Source of the DNA: Nakamurella flava
GTDB lineage: Bacteria; Actinomycetota; Actinomycetes; Mycobacteriales; Nakamurellaceae
DNA length: 64,000 nt
Assembly: GCF_005298075.1 (NCBI RefSeq)
Contig: NZ_SZZH01000002.1
Span: 62,001 to 126,000, forward strand
Direction of reading: 5' to 3'
Shown: one piece after another, positions 33,760-41,945 of the stretch
Position numbering within the stretch: the stretch's first letter is position 1
How the letters are laid out: each line of letters begins with the position of its first letter
Position numbers and translations under genes: made by a program
The notes under the pieces: generated by a model
What the model was told of the DNA's origin: nothing
The model's database searches: none
The model's input: the letters and a program-made list of their open reading frames with translations, nothing else

Positions 33760-34485
33760 TCAGTCGACGGCGGTGGACGGGGCGGCGGGGCGTTCCCGGT
33801 CCTGCCAGGTGCACAGGCAGACCTCGTTGCCTTCGGCGTCGGCCAGTACCCAGAAGGCGCGGGCGTGCGCATCGGAGAGCAGGGTTCCGCCGGCGGCCAC
33901 GGCCGCAGCGATCCGCTCGTCCACGTGGTCGTGGGGCACGTCGACGTCGAGATGGATGCGGTTGCGCTGCCCGCGGGGCGCGTCCATCTGCTGGAACCAC
34001 AGCGCCGGTCCGAGCCCGGTCGGATCGATCAGCCCGCCGTCGACCGGGGAGTCCGTCGGGTCGTCGACGTAGGCCAGGACCGTACGCCAGAACGGCCGTA
34101 CAGCGGGGATGTCGAGCGCGTCGATGGCGATCTCGGTCAGTTGGGCGGCGCTGTCGCCGGTCGGGCCGGGGACGAATCCGGCGTCGGTCAAGGCCGTGGT
34201 GACCGAACGCACCACGGCGAGGTCGGTCTCGGTCAGGCGGCCGGCGCGCCGGTCGACGACCGTCAGCGCCACCCGGTCGTCCCGCAGGTCGATGGTCAGG
34301 CGTCCGGTCGTGTCCGTTGCGGCCCCCGCGGCGACCGCGGCCACCCGCACCGCCTCGTCCAGCGAAGTCACCGGGACGATCGCGCGAACCCGGTTGAGCA
34401 GGTAGCGCCAGCCCAGCGGGGTGACCGCGGCCGACGCAGCCGGACGGGACACGGGCGCAGCTCCGGGTTGGTCGGCGTTCGTCAT
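33760..34485 (-). CDS. Pterin-4a-carbinolamine dehydratase-like/VOC (glyoxalase) fusion protein
   Basis: 241 residues. The N-terminal 110 match the PCD/DCoH fold (LGWRYLLNRVRAIVPVTSLDEAVRVAAVA, then a beta pair and RLTETDLAVVRSVTTALTDAGF). The usual HHP catalytic motif is absent, with TGRLTIDLR at the corresponding place, so dehydratase activity is unlikely. The C-terminal half is a glyoxalase/bleomycin-resistance (VOC) domain with RNRIHLDVDVPHD and LADAEGNEVCLCTW. Similar fusions occur in actinobacteria; the substrate is unknown. It is upstream of the PLP lyase on the same strand. Confidence 0.75.
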   Translation of the reverse strand: MTNADQPGAAPVSRPAASAAVTPLGWRYLLNRVRAIVPVTSLDEAVRVAAVAAGAATDTTGRLTIDLRDDRVALTVVDRRAGRLTETDLAVVRSVTTALTDAGFVPGPTGDSAAQLTEIAIDALDIPAVRPFWRTVLAYVDDPTDSPVDGGLIDPTGLGPALWFQQMDAPRGQRNRIHLDVDVPHDHVDERIAAAVAAGGTLLSDAHARAFWVLADAEGNEVCLCTWQDRERPAAPSTAVD

Positions 34486-34600
34486 GCCGTCCAGGCTGCC
34501 GCAGGCGTGCGGTCGACGCTCCCCGAAGGACCGAATCGTGGGTGACCGGGCTCACAACGTGGTCGGGGAAGGTCCGCAGGAGTGGCATGGTTGTAGCCAG

Positions 34601-34788
34601 CGACGGTCTCCGGTACATGCCCCGGGTACCACCCCTTTTGCCGCTACGTGCGGCCTCGTGCCGAGAGGCGCACTGTCCGGGGATCGTCGCCCTACAGGAC
34701 CGACGGTCTCCCGGTACATGCCCCGGGTACCACCCCTTCGCCGCCGCGAGCGGCCTCGTGCCGAGAGGCGCACTGTCCGGGGATCGTC
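34601..34788. repeat. 88-bp direct tandem repeat, period 100 bp
   Basis: The segment 34601-34688 recurs at 34701-34788 with only a handful of differences. Each copy holds a hairpin-capable stretch (GCGGCCTCGTGCCGAGAGGC) and an inverted GGTAC/GTACC pair. No reading frame is conserved between copies, so it is non-coding. Confidence 0.75.
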
Positions 34789-34806
34789 ACCTGTGAACGT
34801 CAGACA

Positions 34807-34843
34807 GCCGCCCGGTGCCTCCCGCGTCGGGCGGCCTTTCTAT
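34807..34843 (+). terminator. Intrinsic terminator-like hairpin downstream of the tandem repeat
   Basis: GCCGCCCG (34807-34814) pairs with CGGGCGGC (34828-34835) and is followed by CTTTCTATT, a pyrimidine/T-rich tract on the plus strand. Both flanking genes are on the minus strand, so it would end a plus-strand RNA made from the repeat region. Confidence 0.45.
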
Positions 34844-34999
34844 TGCGGCCATGCCGCCCCATGCCTCACAGAGACATGGCGGCTGTCGCGTATCCGGTAC
34901 CACCATGACTTCGCGGCAGCACCATGACGACGCGGCTGTCGCGGACCCCCACGGGTCTTGGGTCCCCTCGTTCCCCCTGAGGCGCACTGCCGCCGCTCC
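34844..34999. other. Non-coding stretch with inverted repeats
   Basis: Contains GCCGCC-CATG/CATGGCGGC inverted segments and repeated ACCATGAC words. No plausible gene was seen. Together with the tandem repeat it makes a 514-base intergenic region. Confidence 0.35.
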
Positions 35000-35671
35000 C
35001 TACTTCGCCGCCCCGGACATCGAGACCCGTCGGATGGCGTCGGCCATCTCGCGTGGTTCGTCGACCCAGATGCGGATGTCGGTGACCTGCGCCGTGCGCC
35101 CGCGGGGCAGCACGACGCACAACGGCTTGGTCAGCGCGAGGTGCAGAGCGGTCCCGCCGTTGTCCACGACGTGCAGGACGTCGTCCTGGCATTGAAGGCT
35201 GGCCATCCGGGGACGACTCTGCCGGTCGACGTGGACCGACTCGATGAGGTCGGCGGGCACGCTCACCTCTGTGCTCAACCCGTTCCGGATGACCACGGCC
35301 GTGCGGCTGACCAGGTGCGGGCGGACGGGGCCGGATCCGAGGAGGTAGCCGAGGACCCAGATCAGGCTGTACACACCCAACGCCAGCAGAACCAGACGGA
35401 CGGGTCCGCTGGGCATCAGCAGGTGAACCACCCCGACTTCGAGAACCAGGACGCCCATCCCGATCCATCGGACCGGGGCCAGCGTCCGGTGGTGCGTGAA
35501 CGGCACCGACCGTTCCGGAACGTCCGGTCGACGCAGGACACCCCTCACGAGTCCCCGCCAGATGCGGCCTTCGAGGCGAACACCGGCCAGGACCGCGGTC
35601 AGGACGACTGCCTGCGACGGCAGAATCGTCACGGGCCGCCACCGTCGCCGGCGATCGAGCCGGCCCCTCAT
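35000..35671 (-). CDS. Membrane protein coupled to a MerR regulator
   Basis: 223 residues with two adjacent membrane helices in the middle (RWIGMGVLVLEVGVVHLLM and LVLLALGVYSLIWVLGYLL). They separate an Arg-rich N-terminal part from a C-terminal cytoplasmic domain of beta strands (RTAVVIRNGLSTEVSVPADLIESVHV), possibly PH-like. No known family is recognised. Its ATG overlaps the merR stop codon (ATGA), so it is translated with the regulator and is likely controlled by it. Confidence 0.65.
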   Translation of the reverse strand: MRGRLDRRRRWRPVTILPSQAVVLTAVLAGVRLEGRIWRGLVRGVLRRPDVPERSVPFTHHRTLAPVRWIGMGVLVLEVGVVHLLMPSGPVRLVLLALGVYSLIWVLGYLLGSGPVRPHLVSRTAVVIRNGLSTEVSVPADLIESVHVDRQSRPRMASLQCQDDVLHVVDNGGTALHLALTKPLCVVLPRGRTAQVTDIRIWVDEPREMADAIRRVSMSGAAK

Positions 35672-36435
35672 ACGACGGAGCCGCTGCCGCGGAGGAGGGC
35701 GATGAGGGCGTCGATCACCAGTTGTTGACCGGGCGAGAGTTCACCGGTGATCCACGTCAGGTCGGTGGTCGCTCCCGTGGCGAGTTCCGCCTCGGCCTGC
35801 TCCACCAGCGGGGCGGGAAGCGCGGCGAGGATCCCGGTGGACAGTTCGGCGATCAGTTCCGGTCCCGGTAGTGGTCCGTCGGCCACAGCATCGAAACGCT
35901 CGTAGAGGAAGGCCAGCCGAGCGGCGGCCTGATCGTCGGCCGCCGCATCGGCCAGCATGTCCGACACCTGCGCTGCCGCCGCACCCGGCAACACCGACAG
36001 GAACTGGCGGTCCTTGTCCATCGTCGCGGTGCCGGTGCCTGCGCCGCGGACGGCGTCGAAGAATTCGACAAGGCCCGCCGGGTCGAGTGCGTCACCCGTC
36101 GCTACCGACGCGTCCACCCGGGACCGCAACTCCACCACGCGTTCTCGCTGTTCCTGAAGTTCCCGCTCGCGACGGTCGAGGTCGTCCATCACTTCGGCGA
36201 GAAGTTCGTCCAGTCCGAGACCGCGCTCTCCGGCGAGAACGTCGGCGATGTCTTCCAACGCCAGACCGACGGCCACCAGCCGTCGCGCTCGCACCAACAG
36301 AACGGCATCCGACACGCTGTACTCGCGATACCCGTTGGCAGAACGGATGGGCTCGGGAAGTACACCGACGCGGTGATAGTGCCGGACGGTGCGGGGCGAC
36401 ACCCCGACGAGTCGAGCCAGCTCTCCGATACGCAT
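35668..36435 (-). CDS. MerR-family transcriptional regulator
   Basis: 255 residues: an N-terminal MerR winged HTH (MRIGELARLVGVSPRTVRHYHRVGVLPEP then ANGYREYSVSDAVLLVRARRLVAVGLALEDI), a coiled coil (about 90-125) and an unusually long C-terminal domain that may bind a ligand. I chose the ATG at 36435 because a -10 box lies directly upstream, making the gene leaderless; an ATG at 36444 would lie inside the -10 box. It is followed with a 4-base overlap by a membrane protein gene, its probable target. Confidence 0.85.
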   Translation of the reverse strand: MRIGELARLVGVSPRTVRHYHRVGVLPEPIRSANGYREYSVSDAVLLVRARRLVAVGLALEDIADVLAGERGLGLDELLAEVMDDLDRRERELQEQRERVVELRSRVDASVATGDALDPAGLVEFFDAVRGAGTGTATMDKDRQFLSVLPGAAAAQVSDMLADAAADDQAAARLAFLYERFDAVADGPLPGPELIAELSTGILAALPAPLVEQAEAELATGATTDLTWITGELSPGQQLVIDALIALLRGSGSVV

Positions 36436-36442
36436 GCGATCC

Positions 36443-36473
36443 ATGCAAAACCATGACGCACGGTCAAGGTCAA
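36443..36473 (-). promoter_or_regulatory. MerR-type promoter with 19-bp spacer and operator
   Basis: On the minus strand TTGACC (36468-36473) and TTGCAT (36443-36448) are 19 bases apart, the overlong spacer characteristic of MerR-activated promoters. The spacer contains the near-perfect inverted repeat ACCTTGAC-CGTGC-GTCATGGT (36450-36470). This fits autoregulation by the adjacent MerR protein. Confidence 0.6.
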
Positions 36474-36562
36474 GCCGGAGCACCGTCGGGCCGACCGGTC
36501 ATCACTGCCAACGCCGGAAATGAGCGCCGGAGAAACTGCGCTCCGTCCGTACTGTCGCTTCA

Positions 36563-36817
36563 ATGACGCCGCCTTGCGATCCGATGGAGGTCTCTTCGTT
36601 GTTCGACACTCCCGAAGAAGCAGCTCTCGACACCTGGCGTTCCTGCCCGGCGGCCCGCGCCCATGTCATCTCGGTCGCACCGAGCCCCCACGCTGACGGT
36701 GCACTGTGGGTCACCGTCCAGACCGACGGACACCCGGGGCATCACGACCAGGACATCAATGTCTGCGAGCAGGCGCCCGACGGTCGATGGTTCGCGACCG
36801 CGAGCTTCCCGGTCTGA
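36563..36817 (+). CDS. Small hypothetical protein
   Basis: 84-residue soluble protein (MTPPCDPMEVSSLFDTPEEA...) with an acidic N-terminal half and beta-like segments VTVQTDGHPG and DGRWFATASFPV. No membrane segment or known family. Codon use is typical. It is transcribed away from merR, with 127 bases between the two starts. Confidence 0.5.
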   Translation: MTPPCDPMEVSSLFDTPEEAALDTWRSCPAARAHVISVAPSPHADGALWVTVQTDGHPGHHDQDINVCEQAPDGRWFATASFPV

Positions 36818-37136
36818 GAGTCATCGCTCGAGGTGTCCGGGACTGTGCGAGCGGGAAACGCGTCACGCCACCTCACTGTCGACCAGGTCGTCCCCTCACC
36901 CCCGAGCAGCAGTTGCAGGCCGAGACTAGTGCGGTCGCGGAGCGAGCTTGGTGGTGAGCAGTCACGGTCTACGGCACTTGCCCAGGTCGCTGGGACGACA
37001 TCGCCGGACGCTGTCCGGTATGTCGGAGTAAGATCGAGATTGCTGGGGAGTTTCTCGTACGTCGGTCACCGACGTCGCTGGCCAGGCACGAATACTGCCG
37101 CCCCCAGCGAACGGGGCGGGGACGGGAACGCCGGCT
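36818..37136 (+). other. Intergenic region upstream of the DUF5994-desaturase operon
   Basis: About 320 bases without a gene. TAAGAT near 37032 and TACTGC near 37093 are possible -10 elements, but neither has a good -35 box. A stress-type sigma factor could be involved. Confidence 0.3.
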
Positions 37137-37643
37137 ATGACCGGATTCGTTCGACTGCAGGAAAAACCCTCCGACACCTCCCCTGATGCCGCTCCCCGGC
37201 TCACCCTTCACGATCCCGGACGGACCACCGGTCAGGTCGACGGCGCCTGGTGGCCACGCTCGGACGTGTTGGCCGACGAATTGCCCGGTCTGCTGGCCGT
37301 ACTGACCGAACGGATCGGGCCGGTCGAGAGACTGTCGTACGACCTGGCCGACTGGTCCCCGGCCGAACGGCGTCTACTCGCCGGCGGACGCCGCGTGCGG
37401 CTGGACGGTTTCCGGTCACGTACCCCCGCCGCCACCGTGCACGCCGTCGGAACCCGCCGCGATGTCGTCACGCTGGCCGTCATCCCGCCCGGCACCCCCA
37501 CCGACACCGCCGAGGCAATGCTGCGGATGGCCGCCGACCCGGACGTGACACTCGCTGCGCTGCAACGCGACAGCCTCCGCGAGGGGGCGTCGCTCCGCGC
37601 GGAACCGCACTCCCGCGCGGCGACGGCCACGGTGTCGGAATGA
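37137..37643 (+). CDS. DUF5994 family protein
   Basis: 168 residues matching the DUF5994 pattern: RLTLHDPGRTTGQVDGAWWPRS, then ELPGLLAVLTERIGPVERLSYDL, GGRRVRLDGFR and VTLAVIPPGTP. The family is common in actinobacteria, often near stress or ANTAR genes, and its function is unknown. Its stop codon overlaps the ATG of the desaturase gene, so the two are coupled. Confidence 0.8.
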   Translation: MTGFVRLQEKPSDTSPDAAPRLTLHDPGRTTGQVDGAWWPRSDVLADELPGLLAVLTERIGPVERLSYDLADWSPAERRLLAGGRRVRLDGFRSRTPAATVHAVGTRRDVVTLAVIPPGTPTDTAEAMLRMAADPDVTLAALQRDSLREGASLRAEPHSRAATATVSE

Positions 37644-38713
37644 CCGTCCGAACGGAGGGCGCCTCGCCGCCCGCCCGTACACGCCGACCTCCGACCGAGT
37701 ACTCGGAGTTGCTGGCCACCGTCCAGGGCCTGGGCCTGCTGCGCCGGCGGCACGTGTACTACGCCATCAAGGGAGTGGTGCTGGCATCCGCACTGGCCGC
37801 GGTGATCGTCGGCGCCGTTCTGCTCGGCCACCACTGGGCCCAACTCGCCCTGGCCGCTGGGCTGGCGGTGGTCCTCACCCAGATCATCTTCCTCAGCCAC
37901 GACGCCGCTCACCGACAGATCTTCACGTCGCCTCGGGCGAACGAGATCGCCGCCCTGGTGATGGGCACGGGGATCGCCGGCGTCAGCCTGGCCTGGTGGA
38001 ACGCCAAGCACACCCGACATCACGCGGCGCCCAACCAGATCGGTAAGGACACCGATATCGCTCCGTCGATCGTCCACTTCTATCCGGCGGCCCAACTGCC
38101 CCGTTCCCGAGTGGGCCGGCTACTGCACGAACGGCAGGGGTGGTGGTTCTTTCCGCTGCTCGTCGTCGAAATGCTCAATCTGCACGTCCAGAGCGCGCAG
38201 GCCCTGCTGACTCGACGAGACCTGCATCGCCGTCGAACCGAACTGACCGTGATCGCGGTGCGACTCGTGGGCTACCCGGCCATCCTCGTGTGGCTGATGC
38301 CCCTGGGCATGGCCATGGCCTTCCTGGGCGTGCAACTGGCCGTGACCGGCGTGTACCTGGGGATGTCGTTCGCCGCGAGCCACATCGGGATGCCGGTGCT
38401 GCCCTCCGGAGCCAAGCTGGACTTCCTGCGGCGCCAGGTGCTGATGTCCCGCAACATCAGTGGTGGCCGGGCGGCCAGCCTGGCCATGGGCGGGTTGAAC
38501 TATCAGATCGAGCACCACCTCTTTCCGAGCATGCCGCGCCCCAACCTGCGGCGCGTCCGCCCGGTAGTGCAGGAGTACTGCCGACAACACGAGATTTGCT
38601 ACCAGCAGGTCACGATCCTGCGGGCCTGGCTGGTCGTCGCCGCTCACCTGAACCGCGTCGGCCGTTCCGGCCGGGATCCGTTCCGGTGCCCAGTGGCGGC
38701 CGCCCTGCGCTGA
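37640..38713 (+). CDS. Membrane fatty-acid (acyl-CoA) desaturase
   Basis: 357-residue diiron membrane desaturase. The three histidine boxes are present: HDAAH, HTRHH and QIEHH, with four or so hydrophobic helices between them (VVLASALAAVIVGAVLLG and others). It inserts a double bond into acyl chains and so adjusts membrane fluidity. The ATG at 37640 overlaps the DUF5994 stop codon; the longer upstream frame is spurious. The final residues include PFRCPVAAALR. Confidence 0.88.
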   Translation: MTVRTEGASPPARTRRPPTEYSELLATVQGLGLLRRRHVYYAIKGVVLASALAAVIVGAVLLGHHWAQLALAAGLAVVLTQIIFLSHDAAHRQIFTSPRANEIAALVMGTGIAGVSLAWWNAKHTRHHAAPNQIGKDTDIAPSIVHFYPAAQLPRSRVGRLLHERQGWWFFPLLVVEMLNLHVQSAQALLTRRDLHRRRTELTVIAVRLVGYPAILVWLMPLGMAMAFLGVQLAVTGVYLGMSFAASHIGMPVLPSGAKLDFLRRQVLMSRNISGGRAASLAMGGLNYQIEHHLFPSMPRPNLRRVRPVVQEYCRQHEICYQQVTILRAWLVVAAHLNRVGRSGRDPFRCPVAAALR

Positions 38714-38745
38714 CGCCCGACCCAGGACAGCCGCGCGACGCAGTC

Positions 38746-39447
38746 TCACTCCCACAGGTGCGGACCCAGCGTGCCGTCGACGATGTCGGCGGCGACGTCG
38801 TCGACGGAACGGTCACCGGCGAACGCGTGCCCACGCAGGATGGCCAGGGCGTCGGGCGCGGTCACGTGAAGCGCAGCGACCAGGATGCCGACAGCGACAG
38901 GCACCTGGGCGCGCCGTCCGCCGACGGCAGCGGGCGTGCCGCTTCTCGGGTCGATGACCATCAGGGCGTCGTTGTCGGTGACGGCCTGCCACACCTGGCG
39001 GGCCACCTCCGTCGCGGCTCCCACGTCGACCGCGAGAGCCCCCTGCTCCTGACAGAAGTAGACGTCGAGCACCCCGATGCCGTCGATGGGGATGGCGAAC
39101 ACCGAGCGGAACGGTGTGCGCAACAGGAAGGGTTCGGCGAACCCCGGCCAGAATCGCGAGATGATCAGTCGGCTAGCCATTACCGCCTCACCACCGGCGA
39201 ACGCGTCCAGGCAGGGTCCCTGGCCGGCGGTGAATTGCAGTTGTTCCGCCACCGCAGCTACCTCGTCGCTCGCTCCCCATGGCAGGCGCAGCATCTGGTC
39301 GACGGACAGGCCCACCCCTGCACCGTCGGCCTGGAGAACCTCGGCCGCCGCCCAGGCCACGCGGGCGCCCTCGCCGCCCGGTCCGGCCAGTTCCGGTCTG
39401 TCCCTGGCGCGTAACAACGCTGCCTGGAACTGGTCCGCCACCGTCAC
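38746..39447 (-). CDS. GAF-ANTAR domain protein
   Basis: 233 residues: a GAF sensor domain (about 20-165, with GQGPCLDAFAGGEAV and FRSVFAIPIDGIGVLDVYF) and a C-terminal ANTAR RNA-binding domain (about 180-230, VAVGILVAALHVTAPDALAILRGHAF). ANTAR proteins bind paired hairpins in nascent RNA and cause antitermination. No obvious partner kinase is nearby. It converges with the desaturase gene. Confidence 0.87.
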   Translation of the reverse strand: MTVADQFQAALLRARDRPELAGPGGEGARVAWAAAEVLQADGAGVGLSVDQMLRLPWGASDEVAAVAEQLQFTAGQGPCLDAFAGGEAVMASRLIISRFWPGFAEPFLLRTPFRSVFAIPIDGIGVLDVYFCQEQGALAVDVGAATEVARQVWQAVTDNDALMVIDPRSGTPAAVGGRRAQVPVAVGILVAALHVTAPDALAILRGHAFAGDRSVDDVAADIVDGTLGPHLWE

Positions 39448-39590
39448 TCGACTGTCCTTCCGCCGGGACGCGGCGGGTCATCCGGCCCCGGCTCGTCAAC
39501 CGCACAGCGTTCCCGACTCGAGGGGCGTTCACACGGTCACCGGCTGGACGGGGTGCCGAGGCTCGGCGTCAGCGACGAGATGATGGTCCG

Positions 39591-40664
39591 ATGCCACCCG
39601 CCGCGACTCCCCCGTCGACCATGCCGGCCGTTGTCTACGACGCCGTCGGGGAGCGCCCCCGGGTCGTTTCCGTCCCCGTGCCCGAGTGCCCGCGAGACGG
39701 GGTGCTGGTGCGGGTGGCCGCCACGGGGGTCTGCCGGTCGGACTGGCATGCCTGGCGCGGCCACGACCCGGTCCCGCTCCCGATGATCCCCGGGCACGAA
39801 TTCGCCGGGACCGTCGCCGCGGTCGGCGACGACGTGACCGGAATCAGCGTCGGCACGCGGGTCACCGCCCCGTTCGTCAACGGCTGCGGGCACTGCGCCT
39901 GGTGCGCCTTGGGTGAGGCCCAGGTGTGCCCGGACCAGACCCAGCCCGGGTTCACCCATCTCGGCTCGTTCGCCGAATACGTCGCGGTGCGGGCCGCCGC
40001 GACCAACCTGGTGCCCCTGCCGGACGGCGTGGACATGACGACCGCCGCCGCCCTGGGCTGCCGGTTCGCCACCGCCTTCCGGGCGCTCACCGCCCACGCC
40101 GAGGTGGGTCCGGGCACCGAGGTCGCGGTGTTCGGCTGCGGCGGCGTCGGGCTGTCCGCGATCATGATCGCCGTCGCGCTGGGCGCGCGGGTCACCGCCG
40201 TGGACGTCAGCGCCACCGCGCTGTCCCGGGCTCGCGAGCTGGGGGCCGCCATGACGGTCGACTCGTCCGCCGCCCAGGAGGGTGTCGCGACTGCGGTCGT
40301 CGCCGCCACCGACGGCGGGGCGCACATCACGGTCGACGCGCTGGGTTCGGCGGCCACCGCCGAGACCGGGGTGCTGAGCCTGCGGCGCCGAGGCGTGCAC
40401 GTGCAGATCGGATTGATGTTCGGCGACGCGGCCCGCGCGCCGCTGCCCTGGGACCGGGTCATCGCCTGGGAGCTCCGCGTGGCCGGGTCGCACGGTATGG
40501 CCGCCGCCGACTACCCGGCGATGCTGGCCCTCATCGAGCAGGGCCGGCTGCGGCCGGCGGAGTTGGTCGGCGCCACCGTCGATCTTGGCGGCGCGGTCGA
40601 CGCGCTGGTGGCCATGGACACCCCCGGAGCGGGGGCCGGCGGCATCGTGGTGGCCCGCCCCTGA
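39591..40664 (+). CDS. Zinc-dependent alcohol dehydrogenase
   Basis: 357-residue MDR-superfamily enzyme. Catalytic zinc ligands are Cys in TGVCRSDW and His/Glu in IPGHEFAG; the structural zinc is held by four cysteines in GCGHCAWCALGEAQVC. The NAD-binding loop is VFGCGGVGLS. The substrate cannot be told from sequence. The start ATG at 39591 is the only one supported before the first strand. A bidirectional terminator follows. It is adjacent to a convergent sugar ABC importer, so a polyol or sugar substrate is possible. Confidence 0.87.
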   Translation: MPPAATPPSTMPAVVYDAVGERPRVVSVPVPECPRDGVLVRVAATGVCRSDWHAWRGHDPVPLPMIPGHEFAGTVAAVGDDVTGISVGTRVTAPFVNGCGHCAWCALGEAQVCPDQTQPGFTHLGSFAEYVAVRAAATNLVPLPDGVDMTTAAALGCRFATAFRALTAHAEVGPGTEVAVFGCGGVGLSAIMIAVALGARVTAVDVSATALSRARELGAAMTVDSSAAQEGVATAVVAATDGGAHITVDALGSAATAETGVLSLRRRGVHVQIGLMFGDAARAPLPWDRVIAWELRVAGSHGMAAADYPAMLALIEQGRLRPAELVGATVDLGGAVDALVAMDTPGAGAGGIVVARP

Positions 40665-40678
40665 GTCCCCGGGCACGG

Positions 40679-40715
40679 CGAAGGCCGGTCCCCCCGGAAG
40701 GGGAACCGGCCTTCG
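40679..40715. terminator. Bidirectional hairpin terminator
   Basis: CGAAGGCCGGT and ACCGGCCTTCG form a perfect 11-bp stem between the convergent alcohol dehydrogenase and substrate-binding protein genes. Confidence 0.75.
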
Positions 40716-40737
40716 CGCGACGTGAGGCTGAGCGGGC

Positions 40738-41880
40738 TCAGCAATCCGTCTTGTAGATGTACTGCTGCACCGTCGGGTCGTCCACGTTGTCCTTGGTGGC
40801 GATGACGAACGGCGTGGTCTGCTGACGCTCGACGGTCTCGCCGTTGAGCAGCTTGACGGCCGACTGGACGCCGAGGACGCCCTCGCCGTACGGGTACTGG
40901 ACGACGACGCCGTCGATGGCGCCGTCACGCAGGCCCTGGACGATCGGGTCGGAGGTGTCGTAGCCGACGAGCTTGACGTCGCCGGTGCGGTTCGCCTCGG
41001 CGATGCCGGTGATGGCGCCCTGGGTGTTGTTGGTGTTCATCGTGTAGACGCCCTTGAGATTCGGGTTGGACGTCGCGGCGGCGGACACGATGCTGGCGGC
41101 CTTGTCGGCGGCGTTCTGGGTGTACTGCTGGCCCAGGCTCTTGATGTTCGGGTACTTCGCGGCCAGCTGGTCCTCGAAGCCCTTGGCGCGCGCGTCACCG
41201 ATCAGCGAACCGGCGGCCTGGTTCAGCAGCAGCACCTCGCCACCGTCCGGCCCGATGGCGGCGGCCAGCGCATCGGCGGCCAGCTGGCCGCCGATGATGT
41301 TGTCGGACTGGATGTTCGTGGCCATGACGCTCTCGTCGGTCAGGTCGCCGTCGATGCCGATGACCTGGATGCCGGCGTCCTTGGCCTCCTGCAGCGGGCC
41401 GATCATCGCCTCGGGGTCGGTGATCGAGATCATCATCGCGTCGGGCTTGTCGGCGATCAGGGCGTTGACGATCGCGGTCTGCTTGTCGACGGCGAACGTC
41501 GGGTCCCCCTGCGTGGTGAACTGCAGGCCCAGCCGGTCGGCCTCGGCCTTGGCGCCGCAGGACACCGAGGAGTAGAACGGCACCCCGGTCAGGCCCGGGA
41601 CGTAGACGACCTTCTTGCCGGCGGCGTTCCCGGCGGCCAGGTTCGGGTCGGGGGTGGCGAAGACCTCGCTACCGGACGCGCCGGTGACCGCCACTGAGCC
41701 CGAGGCGCTCGCAGAGGACGAGCTGCCCGCGGTGGTCGAGCCCGCGGTGGTGGTGCCGGCCGGGGTTCCGGTCGCGGAGGAGCCGGACCCGGTGGTGCTG
41801 TCGCTGCTGCAAGCGGCCAGGCCGAGCGCGGCGGCGAGCATCGCCGCGGCGAGGGCGGTGCGTCGTCGTGCTGTGAACAT
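40738..41880 (-). CDS. Sugar ABC transporter substrate-binding lipoprotein
   Basis: 380-residue precursor with a signal peptide and lipobox (LGLAACSS), a Thr/Ser/Ala-rich linker of about 55 residues, and a periplasmic-binding-protein type 1 fold as in RbsB (VVYVPGLTGVPFYSSVSCGAKAEADRL, IDGDLTDESVMATNIQSDN, YTMNTNNTQGAI). The start at 41880 has AAGGAA upstream. It is the last gene of an ATPase-permease-binding protein operon. The ligand is unknown; ribose or fructose-like sugars are typical for the class. Confidence 0.88.
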   Translation of the reverse strand: MFTARRRTALAAAMLAAALGLAACSSDSTTGSGSSATGTPAGTTTAGSTTAGSSSSASASGSVAVTGASGSEVFATPDPNLAAGNAAGKKVVYVPGLTGVPFYSSVSCGAKAEADRLGLQFTTQGDPTFAVDKQTAIVNALIADKPDAMMISITDPEAMIGPLQEAKDAGIQVIGIDGDLTDESVMATNIQSDNIIGGQLAADALAAAIGPDGGEVLLLNQAAGSLIGDARAKGFEDQLAAKYPNIKSLGQQYTQNAADKAASIVSAAATSNPNLKGVYTMNTNNTQGAITGIAEANRTGDVKLVGYDTSDPIVQGLRDGAIDGVVVQYPYGEGVLGVQSAVKLLNGETVERQQTTPFVIATKDNVDDPTVQQYIYKTDC

Positions 41881-41945
41881 GGGGTTCCTTCGGGGGTGGA
41901 TGGGGCAGGTCGCGGAGAGGGAGAAACGCTGGGCAGGGAAGGACG

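Noticed and set aside
34601-34788. Short coding frames in the tandem repeat
   Set aside because: The frames differ between the two copies and stop at different points, so they are not genes.
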